From an uncultured Pseudohongiella sp. (lineage in GTDB: Bacteria; Pseudomonadota; Gammaproteobacteria; Pseudomonadales; Pseudohongiellaceae), in contig CACJAW010000015.1 of the NCBI GenBank assembly GCA_902591495.1, positions 1-44,701 on the forward strand: a DNA stretch of 44,701 bases, given 5' to 3'. The position numbers and the translations under genes are program-made. The notes beneath the pieces are model-generated. The model was not told the DNA's origin, ran no database searches, and saw only the letters and a program-made list of their open reading frames with translations. Position 1 is the first letter of the stretch, and each line of letters starts with the position of its first letter. Shown in pieces: positions 30,850 through 39,848 of this stretch.

Positions 30850-30910
30850 CTTATAACTCGTATCAATGATGCTTCGTTATTTAAAAGTCAAACGCCGTTA
30901 AAACGACAGT

Positions 30911-31021
30911 GGCAACTCCGCCAGCCACACCTCGGCACATGAATCAGTTACTACCGTTGCTCCCTTCCGGGCCTGGCGGGGTTCATAACTTATCATTGCG
31001 GGGGGACCGACAAGAGTTACC
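30911..31021 (-). ncRNA. ffs: Signal recognition particle 4.5S RNA
   Basis: The minus strand carries the conserved SRP domain IV: GGCCCGGAAGGGAGCA with the GGAA tetraloop and the flanking asymmetric and symmetric internal loops (CGGTAGTAAC opposite ATGAACC). The two ends pair over eight bases (GGTAACTC at the 5' end with GAGTTGCC at the 3' end). Together they give the single long hairpin of about 111 bases typical of gammaproteobacteria. It lies between the PQQ dehydrogenase gene and dnaX. End points are set by the closing pairs and may be off by a few bases. Confidence 0.93.
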
Positions 31022-31028
31022 GCTTAAA

Positions 31029-31034
31029 ATGATA
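31029..31034 (-). promoter_or_regulatory. Predicted extended -10 box of ffs
   Basis: On the minus strand TGGTATCAT (TATCAT at 31034-31029 preceded by TG and one base) lies seven to eight bases before the inferred 5' end of the SRP RNA, the right distance for an extended -10 promoter. No clear -35 box is visible, which suits the extended type. Confidence 0.5.
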
Positions 31035-31102
31035 CCACAGGAAACCAGAATCGCATCTATTGATCCCTTTTTCACCAGTGTTCTCAAGAACATCAAGGTC
31101 TA

Positions 31103-32998
31103 TCAGGGTAGACTGAGCGAAATTAGTCTAGCATCTTGGCGTCCGCCAACTGCAATAGTGATGTATTGTTTACCGTCTATCATATAGGTCATTGGTGTGC
31201 CTTGCGGAGCCAGAGGGAGCTCATGTTCATAAATTACGGCACCATTAGACTTGTCAAAAGCTCGCAATAGGTTCCGATCGCCATCAATTTGCGCAAAAAA
31301 TAACAATGTTTTAGTTAAAACCGGGCCAACGCGGTGCGTTGAGCCTACAGGACCTGGATCAATAATGCCTTTTTCGATGATCTCTTGCCGAATCCCTTCA
31401 CCATGTGGAATAACCCACTGATGCTCACCACTATTCATATCTATGGCTGTTATGCGACCATAAGGTGGCTTTGTAAGCGGTAATCCTTGAGGGCCATTTA
31501 CGGATCGAGCACCACCACGTCTGTATATCAAGTTAGATTCTGACGGATCAGCCTCCGTGAGTTGAACAACAATTGGCCCAGAGGCAGAAGGAACATAATA
31601 CAGACCAGTTAAAGGGTCAAAGGCAGCTCCATGCCATTCCCCCCCACCGGCCCAACCAGGAAACTGAATAGCTCCCCGAAGACTGGGAGGAGTAAACAAG
31701 GGTCCATAATCAAAAACCTCAATATTCTGCAAGGCTTCTTCGCGCAACTGTGGGGTAAAGTCAATTAATGTCTCATCACTGATCCCCTGTGGTTCAAAAG
31801 GGGCTGGCTTTGTTGGAAACGGCTGTGTTGCCGACAATTGCTCTCCAGGCACCGTACTCTGAGGTACTGACCTTTCTTCAATGGGCCAAACAGGCTCGCC
31901 AGTTATTCGATCGAAGACATAAGTAAATCCCTGCTTAGAGATCTGCGCTACAGCTTTGATGTCCCGCCCATCTACCGTAATGTCAATAAGCGTAGGGGCA
32001 GCGGGAAGATCGTAGTCCCAAACACCATGATGTACCATCTGGAAATGCCAGATTAATTGACCGGTATTAACATCGACAGCAACCAAGCTTTCAGCGAATA
32101 GATTGTCACCCTTCCTCAAGCCACCGTACCAATCGTTCGTTGGCGTCCCGATCGGAAGGTATACGATACCTAATTCGTCATCCGCACTCATTATCGTCCA
32201 TGCGTTAGTGTTGCCACTATACTCCCAAGATCCATCCATCCACGAATCGTTACCAAATTCCCCAGCTTGCGGTATCGTATTGAACTTCCATTCAAGCTCA
32301 CCTGTATGGGGATTGAAAGCCCTCACATGACCGGGGGGCGCCTCCTTATTCCTTGGCCCATCTAACACGATAGAATTCACAATTACCTTATTATTGGTAA
32401 CTAAAGGTGGCGACACTACACCGTACTGTTTACGATCAACTTCTCGACCAAGTCCAATCGTGAGATCTATCTTCCCATTATCACCAAAATCAGTATCCGG
32501 AAGACCCATCTCAGCATCTATAGACCACAGGTATGAGTTATTCGTCGCAAAAAAGACTCTTGTCTTGCCTGATTCCTCCCAATAGGCAACACCCCTGACA
32601 TTGAATCCCAGGTTCGTTGGACGACCATCATCATAAGTTCTAGTATCAAAAACCCATCGAGTTTCGCCAGTGACTGGATCTAAAGAAACTATCTGACCAT
32701 AAGTAGTAGGAAGATACATAAAACCATCAACTACAATTGGAGTAGCCTTAAAAGGCCCTGGCCTCAACATAGGACCGCTAGATTGAATAATCTCCGAAAC
32801 TAACAAGTTATCAGGACTAAGCCACTCCCAAGCCGTTATTAAGTCACCAACATTATTTGTGTTGATTTGGTTCAACGCTGAATATTTAGATGAACCATTG
32901 TCCCCACCGTAACTCGGCCAATCTACAGTTTGAGCTTCAGCCAAAGCAGATATGATGAAAGGGATTAACCTAATCAGAGTTAATTTAATATTTTTCAT
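31103..32998 (-). CDS. Periplasmic PQQ-dependent dehydrogenase
   Basis: An eight-bladed quinoprotein that would oxidise an alcohol, sugar or polyol in the periplasm and pass electrons to the respiratory chain. A signal peptide (MKNIKLTLIRLIPFIISALAEA) is followed by WPSYGGDNGSSKYSALNQI, the start of the propeller. PQQ-repeat segments recur (VSLDPVTGETRWVFDT, VDVNTGQLIWHFQ, IDMNSGEHQWVIP). The motifs YLPIGTPTNDWYGG and HHGVWDYDLPAAPTLIDI match the glucose/shikimate-dehydrogenase-like group. I see no cysteine in the 631 residues, so the vicinal disulfide of methanol dehydrogenases and a fused cytochrome c are absent. No pqq biosynthesis genes are in the window. GAGG precedes the ATG by five bases. 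Substrate unknown. Confidence 0.88.
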   Translation of the reverse strand: MKNIKLTLIRLIPFIISALAEAQTVDWPSYGGDNGSSKYSALNQINTNNVGDLITAWEWLSPDNLLVSEIIQSSGPMLRPGPFKATPIVVDGFMYLPTTYGQIVSLDPVTGETRWVFDTRTYDDGRPTNLGFNVRGVAYWEESGKTRVFFATNNSYLWSIDAEMGLPDTDFGDNGKIDLTIGLGREVDRKQYGVVSPPLVTNNKVIVNSIVLDGPRNKEAPPGHVRAFNPHTGELEWKFNTIPQAGEFGNDSWMDGSWEYSGNTNAWTIMSADDELGIVYLPIGTPTNDWYGGLRKGDNLFAESLVAVDVNTGQLIWHFQMVHHGVWDYDLPAAPTLIDITVDGRDIKAVAQISKQGFTYVFDRITGEPVWPIEERSVPQSTVPGEQLSATQPFPTKPAPFEPQGISDETLIDFTPQLREEALQNIEVFDYGPLFTPPSLRGAIQFPGWAGGGEWHGAAFDPLTGLYYVPSASGPIVVQLTEADPSESNLIYRRGGARSVNGPQGLPLTKPPYGRITAIDMNSGEHQWVIPHGEGIRQEIIEKGIIDPGPVGSTHRVGPVLTKTLLFFAQIDGDRNLLRAFDKSNGAVIYEHELPLAPQGTPMTYMIDGKQYITIAVGGRQDARLISLSLP

Positions 32999-33199
32999 AC
33001 TAGCCTCTTTAAAAAAGACAAATTTATCACTTATTAATTTAGATCCAATTTTATCAATATTAGGTCTTTAGATTTTCTGCCTATTCATTAGCTCAAATTT
33101 AACGATTTCTTAAAAACCGTACTTACCAATTTTTTTTATTCTTACTGATCACCCTAAAAACTCCATCTTCATACTGCCCAAATAAAATCAATATTTTAT

Positions 33200-33287
33200 T
33201 GGCGGTGAGAGAGGGATTCGAACCCTCGAAGCCTTTCGACTTACACACTTTCCAGGCGTGCTCCTTCAACCACTCGGACACCTCACC
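33200..33287 (-). tRNA. tRNA-Ser (anticodon GGA)
   Basis: An 88-base class II tRNA on the minus strand with an encoded CCA. The acceptor stem is GGTGAGG with TCTCACC, the anticodon arm is CACGC / CTGGAAA / GTGTG with anticodon GGA, a long variable arm follows (TAAGTCGAAAGGCTTC region), and the T arm contains GGTTCGAATCC. The long variable arm and anticodon make the serine call secure. It lies in the gap between queF and the PQQ dehydrogenase gene. Confidence 0.97.
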
Positions 33288-33332
33288 GAATTATGACGCA
33301 ATTTATACCAGCTGAAACTCAAGCACAAGAAA

Positions 33333-34151
33333 CTACTGTCTGATCAAGCGAGACTGGTTAGCTTTTAATATTGTTTGTTTGGTGCTTCGATGAACATTAA
33401 TGTCCACCCCACCCCTTCGAAGAAAATTAAGAGATATCGTCAAATCTACCGGCTTACAACTTTTAAGTATTTCAAGGAATATTCTTTCTCCGCAGTCTTC
33501 ATGATAACTCGCATGACCCCTGAAGGAACAGAGATATTCAAGCAAAGATTTTTTATCAATCTTTAACCCAGAATATTGAATCTGAAAAGTAGCCCAATCA
33601 GGCTGACCCGTTACAGGGCATAAAGATCGGAATAGTTCAGAGTGTAGTCGCTCATTATCAACTTCAAGGTCAATCACTTTCAGCATGTGACTACTAGGAT
33701 TTCTAATTAACTTAAAACCATCTACGCCATCCAATGATAAACTTTCATCAAAAAACTCAGGCAGTAAATCTATCGACGTAAGCGGTTTTATTTCTACGCC
33801 TACTTTTTCACCAGATGCAACTGACAAATCATGCTCAAGAATTTTAAATAGTTCTGTTTCGCATTCGAAAGTTTCGTTATTCAAAGAATTTAAGTATAGC
33901 TTCACAGACTTTGATTCAATTATATTGAGTGACGAAGCACTGAATTGAAATTCAGCTGTTCGGATCTCTGGTTTACCACTAGGGTTTAACCAGGAAACCT
34001 CATATGCCCTCCACAAATCAAAACCGTTGATTTGTTCTCTACAATAATTATCTAATTTCGCCCTTGAAATATCCCGGGGAATTACAAACAGTAAATCAGG
34101 ATTGTAGGCTCCCGGTACCGGAGATTTTCTACCTAATGGATTTTTTGACAT
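33333..34151 (-). CDS. queF: NADPH-dependent 7-cyano-7-deazaguanine reductase
   Basis: Reduces preQ0 to preQ1 in queuosine synthesis. The 272-residue length is that of the long, two-domain (YqcD-type) enzyme (E. coli 282). The QueF motif ESKSVKLYLNS lies at 79-89. The catalytic cysteine is C178 in SLCPVTGQPDWATFQIQY, with D185 nearby, and the C-terminal FRGHASYHEDCGERIF segment is also conserved. No other queuosine genes are in the window. It is 14 bases downstream of the ABC permease gene. Confidence 0.95.
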   Translation of the reverse strand: MSKNPLGRKSPVPGAYNPDLLFVIPRDISRAKLDNYCREQINGFDLWRAYEVSWLNPSGKPEIRTAEFQFSASSLNIIESKSVKLYLNSLNNETFECETELFKILEHDLSVASGEKVGVEIKPLTSIDLLPEFFDESLSLDGVDGFKLIRNPSSHMLKVIDLEVDNERLHSELFRSLCPVTGQPDWATFQIQYSGLKIDKKSLLEYLCSFRGHASYHEDCGERIFLEILKSCKPVDLTISLNFLRRGGVDINVHRSTKQTILKANQSRLIRQ

Positions 34152-34165
34152 GAAATTCTCTCCAG

Positions 34166-34939
34166 TTAGGTTCTAATACCTTTGCCGCTTCGTAAAAGCC
34201 AAATACAGCCCACATAGAGTCCTACTGTGAAAATTCCTAAAATCATAAAAGCCCATGTTACGGACACATCAGAGGCACCTAAGAATCCATATCTAAATGC
34301 ATTGACCATATAGAAAATTGGATTTAATCCTGAAACGAACTGCCAAAATGTTGGCAACAATTGTACTGAATAAAAAACACCCCCTAAATAAATTAATGGC
34401 GTTAACACAAATGTTGGAATTATCGAAATGTCATCAAAACTATTTGCAAATACCGCATTAATAAATCCCGCCAATGAAAATACAGCTGAAGTAAGTAAAA
34501 TAATTAAAAAAGTAAGTATTGGGTGCTGTATGTTTAAATCAGTGAAAAGTAGCGACATTAATGTAACGATCGCGCCTACTGTTAATCCCCTGCACATTCC
34601 ACCGACTACTAAACCAGAAAGGATAATATAGTTGGGTATTGGAGCCACAAGCATTTCTTCTACAGTTTTCTGAAACTTTTGACTAAAGAAGCTTGAGACT
34701 ACATTAGAATAGGAATTTTGGATGACGCTCATCATAATCAAACCAGGTATTATAAACTCCATATATTGAAAGCCACCCATCTCACCAATCCGTCGACCAA
34801 CCAGGTTACCGAATATCACAAAATATAAACCAATTGTAATCGCAGGAGGGACGAGCGTTTGAAGCCATATTCGAGAAAATCTACGAACCTCTCTCGTGAC
34901 TATCGTTTCAAATGCAATGTATCTATGATCAGAAAACAT
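34166..34939 (-). CDS. yadH: ABC-2 type transporter permease, YadH family
   Basis: A 257-residue integral membrane protein with six probable helices, including GGFQYMEFIIPGLIMMSVIQNSYSNVVSS, the ABC-2 family signature. ATP binding is supplied by the upstream gene, whose stop overlaps this ATG by one base. E. coli YadH has 256 residues. The exported substrate of YadGH is not known. Confidence 0.88.
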   Translation of the reverse strand: MFSDHRYIAFETIVTREVRRFSRIWLQTLVPPAITIGLYFVIFGNLVGRRIGEMGGFQYMEFIIPGLIMMSVIQNSYSNVVSSFFSQKFQKTVEEMLVAPIPNYIILSGLVVGGMCRGLTVGAIVTLMSLLFTDLNIQHPILTFLIILLTSAVFSLAGFINAVFANSFDDISIIPTFVLTPLIYLGGVFYSVQLLPTFWQFVSGLNPIFYMVNAFRYGFLGASDVSVTWAFMILGIFTVGLYVGCIWLLRSGKGIRT

Positions 34940-35868
34940 TAGCTTGCATTACTCTCTTCTATTCGAGATATGAAAAGCTGCTCAAGTCGATTAGTTTTGT
35001 TTCTCATGCTAGCTACCTTTATCCCTTTACTATCGAGCTCTAGAAAAACGTCATTAACATTCCGATCTGCGGGTAGTGTGATTTCAATTGATCTCTGATC
35101 AATTAAACGTGCAGAAATATCGGGAAATTTCAGCTCGGGAACAACATCAAGGTTTTCAGTCAAATCGAAGATAAATGTCTCTGAATCAAGTTTTGTGAGC
35201 AAATCCTTCATATTCGTATCTTCAATAATCCTTCCCTCATCAATTATTGCTATTTTTTTGCATAATTGTTCGGCTTCCTCTAAATAGTGGGTAGTTAAAA
35301 CTATCGTCGTACCATTCGAATTTATCTCCGTCAAAAAATCCCACATGGAACGGCGTAATTCAATATCAACGCCAGCGGTCGGTTCATCCAAGATCAATAA
35401 TCGAGGCTCATGAGCTAAAGCTCTCGCTATCATCAGACGCCTTTTCATTCCTCCAGATAGTGAACGTGACCGATCATTACGCTTTTCCCAAAGACCCAGT
35501 TTTAGGAGATATTTCTCTGCTCTTTCTAAAGCTAATTCCTTTGGCAGCCCGTAATACCCAGCTTGTGTAACTACCACATCTTGGACCTTCTCGAATTGAT
35601 TGAAATTAAACTCCTGGGGCACGATTCCTAAATCGTATTTGGTTTCATAGACGTGCGTATCGACATTTCTTCCAAATATTTCAACACTGCCAGAGCTTCG
35701 TTTTACAAGCGTCGAAAGAATTCCTATTGTAGTTGATTTACCCGCCCCATTTGGACCTAGTAACGCAAAGAAATCACCTTGATTTACCTTTAGTGATATG
35801 CCTTTTAAAGCTTCAAAGCCGTTGGCATAAGTTTTGGCTAGATTTTTGATTGAGATAGCAACTGACAT
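34939..35868 (-). CDS. yadG: ABC transporter ATP-binding protein, YadG family
   Basis: A 309-residue ATPase partner of the YadH permease. Walker A GPNGAGKST lies near residue 39. The signature LSGGMKRRLMIARAL, Walker B LLILDEPTAG and the switch histidine in LTTHYLEEAEQL follow. A C-terminal domain of about 85 residues ends LEQLFISRI, as in DrrA/YadG-type exporters. The pair forms an operon with queF downstream. Confidence 0.9.
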   Translation of the reverse strand: MSVAISIKNLAKTYANGFEALKGISLKVNQGDFFALLGPNGAGKSTTIGILSTLVKRSSGSVEIFGRNVDTHVYETKYDLGIVPQEFNFNQFEKVQDVVVTQAGYYGLPKELALERAEKYLLKLGLWEKRNDRSRSLSGGMKRRLMIARALAHEPRLLILDEPTAGVDIELRRSMWDFLTEINSNGTTIVLTTHYLEEAEQLCKKIAIIDEGRIIEDTNMKDLLTKLDSETFIFDLTENLDVVPELKFPDISARLIDQRSIEITLPADRNVNDVFLELDSKGIKVASMRNKTNRLEQLFISRIEESNAS

Positions 35869-35874
35869 ACGATT

Positions 35875-36861
35875 TTAAAGCCTGATTCCTCTCTCGGTAC
35901 GAAAATACTTAAAGAAAAACCATGTTGCCAAAGCTGATAGCAAATGCCACACAGCATGTGCTTGAAAAATAGAGTCAGGGTTACACCATGGATGATTGGG
36001 CCTACCCGTTAACCAGATTGCAAATGCTGTCAAATAAGTACTTATGCCCAAGAAGAACCAGGGATAATATTTCCTTTGCACCATCGGTCGATAGTTAGAA
36101 AATATACCTGGAACCCAAAATAAAATTACCCACCAATATTTCATAGGCTCAGCGATCATTTCGGTTGGAAAAATACCAAAAATTGCGGCAACTATGAATC
36201 CAGAAAACCCGGAAAGGATACGGAATCTGGGCGACCAAAATCTATGTAGCAATTCAGAGATACACCAAAGCGCAATGGAAATATCAAACAAATCTAGATT
36301 AATTCCAAGACGAGAGCCAAGAAATTCTCTACCTAGACCATAAGTTAAAACCAATAAACCATAAATAGTTAGTAACTTCTTTGTGCTCCATCCACCCATT
36401 TGCGAGAGGTTAAATAACCAGGGTATTAGAATGTACATTACCATGCTTAGATTATCTGCCGAAGCTCCCCAAGCGGTGTGAGTACCATGCATGAGCAGCG
36501 AGCCGCCACCCAACCAAATTACACTCCCCGCGTACAAAAGGGATACAGGTGTATGACCGAAAAATTGATTCAAATCAAACAGATAATCCGAATCCATTGC
36601 AAGAATCCGCAACATCATCAATCCAGCAAACATAAATCCTAAATTACTCAACGCATTCGACGGCTCTCTAAAGAGCCCACCCGAAACTCTTTCACACCAT
36701 CTTGAGATCTCTCCAATCGCTTGCTCATTTGAGGCTTCCTCGCCCCAACCAATTGCACCTATAACCCCATAAGTAGTCATAAAAATTGTGACTAAACCTA
36801 GTGCTATAAATAAGGGTTTTTGGCAGGTGACCATTTTTAAATTATACGACAGCGAAATCAT
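35875..36861 (-). CDS. Ceramidase-like CREST membrane hydrolase
   Basis: A 328-residue protein with about eight transmembrane helices. It carries the residues of the alkaline ceramidase / CREST superfamily: C56-E57 and REPSNALSN at 65-73, then S121-x3-H125, D136, and H302-x3-H306 (AHAVWH). The Ser, Asp and three His are the expected zinc-site set. Family members cleave amide bonds in ceramide-like lipids; whether this one acts on sphingolipids, other lipids or is a receptor-like relative is unknown. It ends six bases before yadG and begins 33 bases after the end of the RTX protease gene on the same strand, so all may be transcribed together. Confidence 0.8.
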   Translation of the reverse strand: MISLSYNLKMVTCQKPLFIALGLVTIFMTTYGVIGAIGWGEEASNEQAIGEISRWCERVSGGLFREPSNALSNLGFMFAGLMMLRILAMDSDYLFDLNQFFGHTPVSLLYAGSVIWLGGGSLLMHGTHTAWGASADNLSMVMYILIPWLFNLSQMGGWSTKKLLTIYGLLVLTYGLGREFLGSRLGINLDLFDISIALWCISELLHRFWSPRFRILSGFSGFIVAAIFGIFPTEMIAEPMKYWWVILFWVPGIFSNYRPMVQRKYYPWFFLGISTYLTAFAIWLTGRPNHPWCNPDSIFQAHAVWHLLSALATWFFFKYFRTERGIRL

Positions 36862-36893
36862 TATTTTACTTTAATTAGTAATGGTCTCAACTG

Positions 36894-39260
36894 TTATATA
36901 TACTCTACCCCTGTCTCTGCTAAACCCACCAAATTGATATTCGATGCGGTTATATTGTGCTCAGCGACAGCAATACCCAAATCAGTAGGGGTTAATTCAC
37001 CAAGATCGATTAATTCACTGTATTTCTCGATTATTGATTCTGGAGCAACCGAGCCCACAAGATTTTCATAAAATAGATTAACCACATTCTCACTATCTGG
37101 ATTCGATCCTAAAACAAAATCCAAACCTGCTTTCATTAATGTTTCGAAAGGCATACCAGAGTCTAGGGCAGTTAGTCCAATTCCTATATACGCTTTATTC
37201 ATCGCCTCATCAGCTCCTAGAAGGGCTGATAATAATTTGACTATTTTCCCCGCGTTGCCATTTATGTCTAAAGCTACGTTTGAATCTTTGAATTTAAGTC
37301 GCTCTATATTTCTTATCGTATCGGTGTGTTGGTCAGAAATAATTCTCCAAGTGCTAACAATATCAACATTTTCATCTTTCGATTTGTACTCGATGACGTG
37401 ATCTAATGTTGCATCTATCCTATCAAAATCAAAGACCACAGTGTCCACTCCAGCTCCACCATCAATGATATCGCTTCCCTTGTCACCAATCAGTGTATTA
37501 TTTAAATCGTTACCCGTAAGAACGTCAGAAAATCTTGATCCGACTAAATTTTCGATTTGTGTCCCAAAATTTACCGTAATCTGCCCAGGAGACGTAATCA
37601 ATTCATATTTTTTTGTTAGTCCTTTGAATCCGTGATAACCAGGACTTAAAAAAATTGTCACCGGCTGCGAAGACGAAGAGGCATCTATTGTGTCCACTCC
37701 CCCTCCATCCCAAATAAAATTCGACTTTAGTTCATTGTATACATAAACGGTATCTTCGTAATTTGCAGTCGACTCGACTCCATAAAGGTATTGAAGTGCA
37801 GCTATATCCAATGGGCTAAATTCATATGATTTTTTTTCACCCGAATAGGACATCTGAGTCCATATGGATCTATTTTCATCACTTTCTAAATATGGCGGGG
37901 AAGCCACCTTACCTGACGGACTTGGTTCTTCGAAGGGATGTTTAAGCCCAAGAGCATGCCCAATCTCATGAATAAAAACATTTGCATATCTAAAATTATC
38001 TTTAGTAGGAATTTGAAAACTACCGTCGTCTAGTATACCGATAAAAACATCGCTCGATTTGGGCAACACTCCGGGGGCAAAAGCGGAAGCCCCACTTGTT
38101 GGTTGGACATTGTTAGCAAAAGCTATAGTGTTTACTTGATTAAATTCTGTAATCTCCCTGAATTTAACATCCAAGATAGAACCCACGTAACTAATTATCT
38201 CACGTGTATCTCGCTGTTGCTCTTTGCTGAAAGGTTGCCATCCATTCAATTCCTTTTCATCCAGTGAATAAGAGTAATCTTCTACACTCTTAGGAAAGCC
38301 AAAGTAAAAAGTCTTCTCTGGCCCCAGCAAGCTTGAATAGCGAGCGGCATCATCAAATAAGAGTGCATCTATCCAGTATGGCAACGCTCGTACATTAACC
38401 CCGTAATCGACAACTTCAATTGTGGAGGGTATTTTCAAATAATCGATATTAACAACAGCTGAATCCTTACCTGCGGAATCCAGCAGTTCAAATGTCGATG
38501 AATTAATTATGTAGTGATCATCTCCAGCGCCGCCTACAAGCTGGTCAAATCCGGGACCTCCATCCAGCGTGTCGTCACCATCTCCTCCAAATAATGTGTC
38601 ATTATCAGATCCTCCAAGTAAAATATCTTTCCCACCATCGCCAGAAAGATAATCTGCTCCATTCCCACCAACAAGAGTGTCATTTCCATACGCGGACGTA
38701 TCCGCAACATCACCATACAGCTCGTCGTCTCCATCGTTTCCATTAAGATAGTCGTTTCCCAACCCACCATCTAAATAATCTTTCCCATATCCACCAAAGA
38801 GCTCATCATCATCATCGCCCCCCCACAATTCATCATCTCCGGCTCCTCCTTTTAATTGATCATCGCCAACACTCCCATACAAAGTATCAGCTCCCTCACC
38901 TCCTTCTATGCTGTCATTACCCTCTTTTCCGAAGAGGGTATCATTTCCCTCCTCACCAAAGAGAGAATCGTTTTGTTCTCTTCCATGAATCGAATCATCA
39001 CCAGTTCCGCCATAAAGTTTGTCTTTATCGGCTCCACCAACAATAAAATCATTGCCGTCACCACCTAAAATTAACAAAGGGTCAGTCGCACCCCAGTGAA
39101 CATAACCCTTGCCTGAGGGGTACCCGTTAATCTGGTCATCTCCGGCATAACCACTAATCGTATCAGAACCCCCTGCCGAATTAATTCGATCGTCATCGGT
39201 TGTGCCAGCCAGGGATTCAGAGGTAGCGGTGCCTGTAATGATATTTCTATGATTAGCCAA
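36894..39260 (-). CDS. Secreted RTX metzincin (serralysin-like M10) protease
   Basis: A 788-residue protein. Residues about 8-250 are calcium-binding RTX nonapeptides (GGxGxDxLx, at least 18 copies). The M10 catalytic region has [11 protein letters not shown] (H431, E432, H435, H441) and the Met-turn TQMSYS (M470). A second short RTX block lies at about 570-605 ([10 protein letters not shown]), and the last 120 residues resemble DUF4214 ([10 protein letters not shown]). There is no N-terminal signal peptide, which fits type I secretion; no exporter genes are in the window. The start codon is TTG at 39260, with GAG upstream and an in-frame stop just before it. Serralysins normally have the protease first and repeats last, so the order here is unusual. 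Confidence 0.88.
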   Translation of the reverse strand: MANHRNIITGTATSESLAGTTDDDRINSAGGSDTISGYAGDDQINGYPSGKGYVHWGATDPLLILGGDGNDFIVGGADKDKLYGGTGDDSIHGREQNDSLFGEEGNDTLFGKEGNDSIEGGEGADTLYGSVGDDQLKGGAGDDELWGGDDDDELFGGYGKDYLDGGLGNDYLNGNDGDDELYGDVADTSAYGNDTLVGGNGADYLSGDGGKDILLGGSDNDTLFGGDGDDTLDGGPGFDQLVGGAGDDHYIINSSTFELLDSAGKDSAVVNIDYLKIPSTIEVVDYGVNVRALPYWIDALLFDDAARYSSLLGPEKTFYFGFPKSVEDYSYSLDEKELNGWQPFSKEQQRDTREIISYVGSILDVKFREITEFNQVNTIAFANNVQPTSGASAFAPGVLPKSSDVFIGILDDGSFQIPTKDNFRYANVFIHEIGHALGLKHPFEEPSPSGKVASPPYLESDENRSIWTQMSYSGEKKSYEFSPLDIAALQYLYGVESTANYEDTVYVYNELKSNFIWDGGGVDTIDASSSSQPVTIFLSPGYHGFKGLTKKYELITSPGQITVNFGTQIENLVGSRFSDVLTGNDLNNTLIGDKGSDIIDGGAGVDTVVFDFDRIDATLDHVIEYKSKDENVDIVSTWRIISDQHTDTIRNIERLKFKDSNVALDINGNAGKIVKLLSALLGADEAMNKAYIGIGLTALDSGMPFETLMKAGLDFVLGSNPDSENVVNLFYENLVGSVAPESIIEKYSELIDLGELTPTDLGIAVAEHNITASNINLVGLAETGVEYI

Positions 39261-39420
39261 AAACTTATCTCAATAAATAAGGTTAGCAGGAACCGTTACC
39301 TTTTTAATAAGTAAGGCAACGACCGATCGCGTCAATATTCCGAAAGGATTTAGTTGTTTGATACCCGGATTATTTCCAAGTAAAAATGCAGTCGGTCAAA
39401 AATTAAGCCAGAGGTTAACT

Positions 39421-39792
39421 CTAAGCGCTAGCCAGTATAGACAATGCCATGGCTATTAGATCTACTAACGCGAGTATCCAGACCACAGATCTTATTTTTT
39501 CAATCCCAGCAGCGTAAAGACCAAAAAAAAGAACCCTTAGTATCAGCCAATAAGAGCCTAAGGATGTAAGATCAACATCTTGTACTATTCCTAAGATCAT
39601 CAACACCAAAAAAATGGGAAGAGTTTCTTTTAAATTAGATGCAGCTCTTTGGATTCTGAGCGTAGTATCATCGAACTCGAGACTTTCATGCCTGTTAGAC
39701 AGAAAAAACTGAACATGCTGAAGATTCAACGGATAATGCGCCATGATTTGAAAAATCAACAACGCTAATGCGTAGACTATAAGTTCTATCAT
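39421..39792 (-). CDS. MAPEG family membrane protein
   Basis: A 123-residue protein with four transmembrane helices. The hallmark of the family (membrane-associated proteins in eicosanoid and glutathione metabolism) is LRIQRAASNLKETLPIFLVLM, after the first loop. Bacterial members are often glutathione-dependent, but many have no known activity. I chose the ATG at 39792, preceded by AAGGTG at a good distance; a GTG nine bases further up is possible. It lies between the RTX protease and the metallo-beta-lactamase-fold gene, with about 50 bases to the latter. Confidence 0.85.
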   Translation of the reverse strand: MIELIVYALALLIFQIMAHYPLNLQHVQFFLSNRHESLEFDDTTLRIQRAASNLKETLPIFLVLMILGIVQDVDLTSLGSYWLILRVLFFGLYAAGIEKIRSVVWILALVDLIAMALSILASA

Positions 39793-39848
39793 TTCCCACA
39801 CCTTTTAAGTTAATGATTCTTACTAGATTATCCTCGATGATCCTAAAA

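Noticed and set aside
30909..31187. Plus-strand frame of 92 codons over the SRP RNA
   Set aside because: It runs through the SRP RNA gene and into the PQQ dehydrogenase gene on the other strand; the conserved RNA structure explains the sequence.
38520..39190. Tandem-like DNA periodicity of about 27 bases resembling a repeat array or CRISPR
   Set aside because: It is the degenerate coding of RTX nonapeptides in one open frame. Repeats are not identical and there are no unique spacers.
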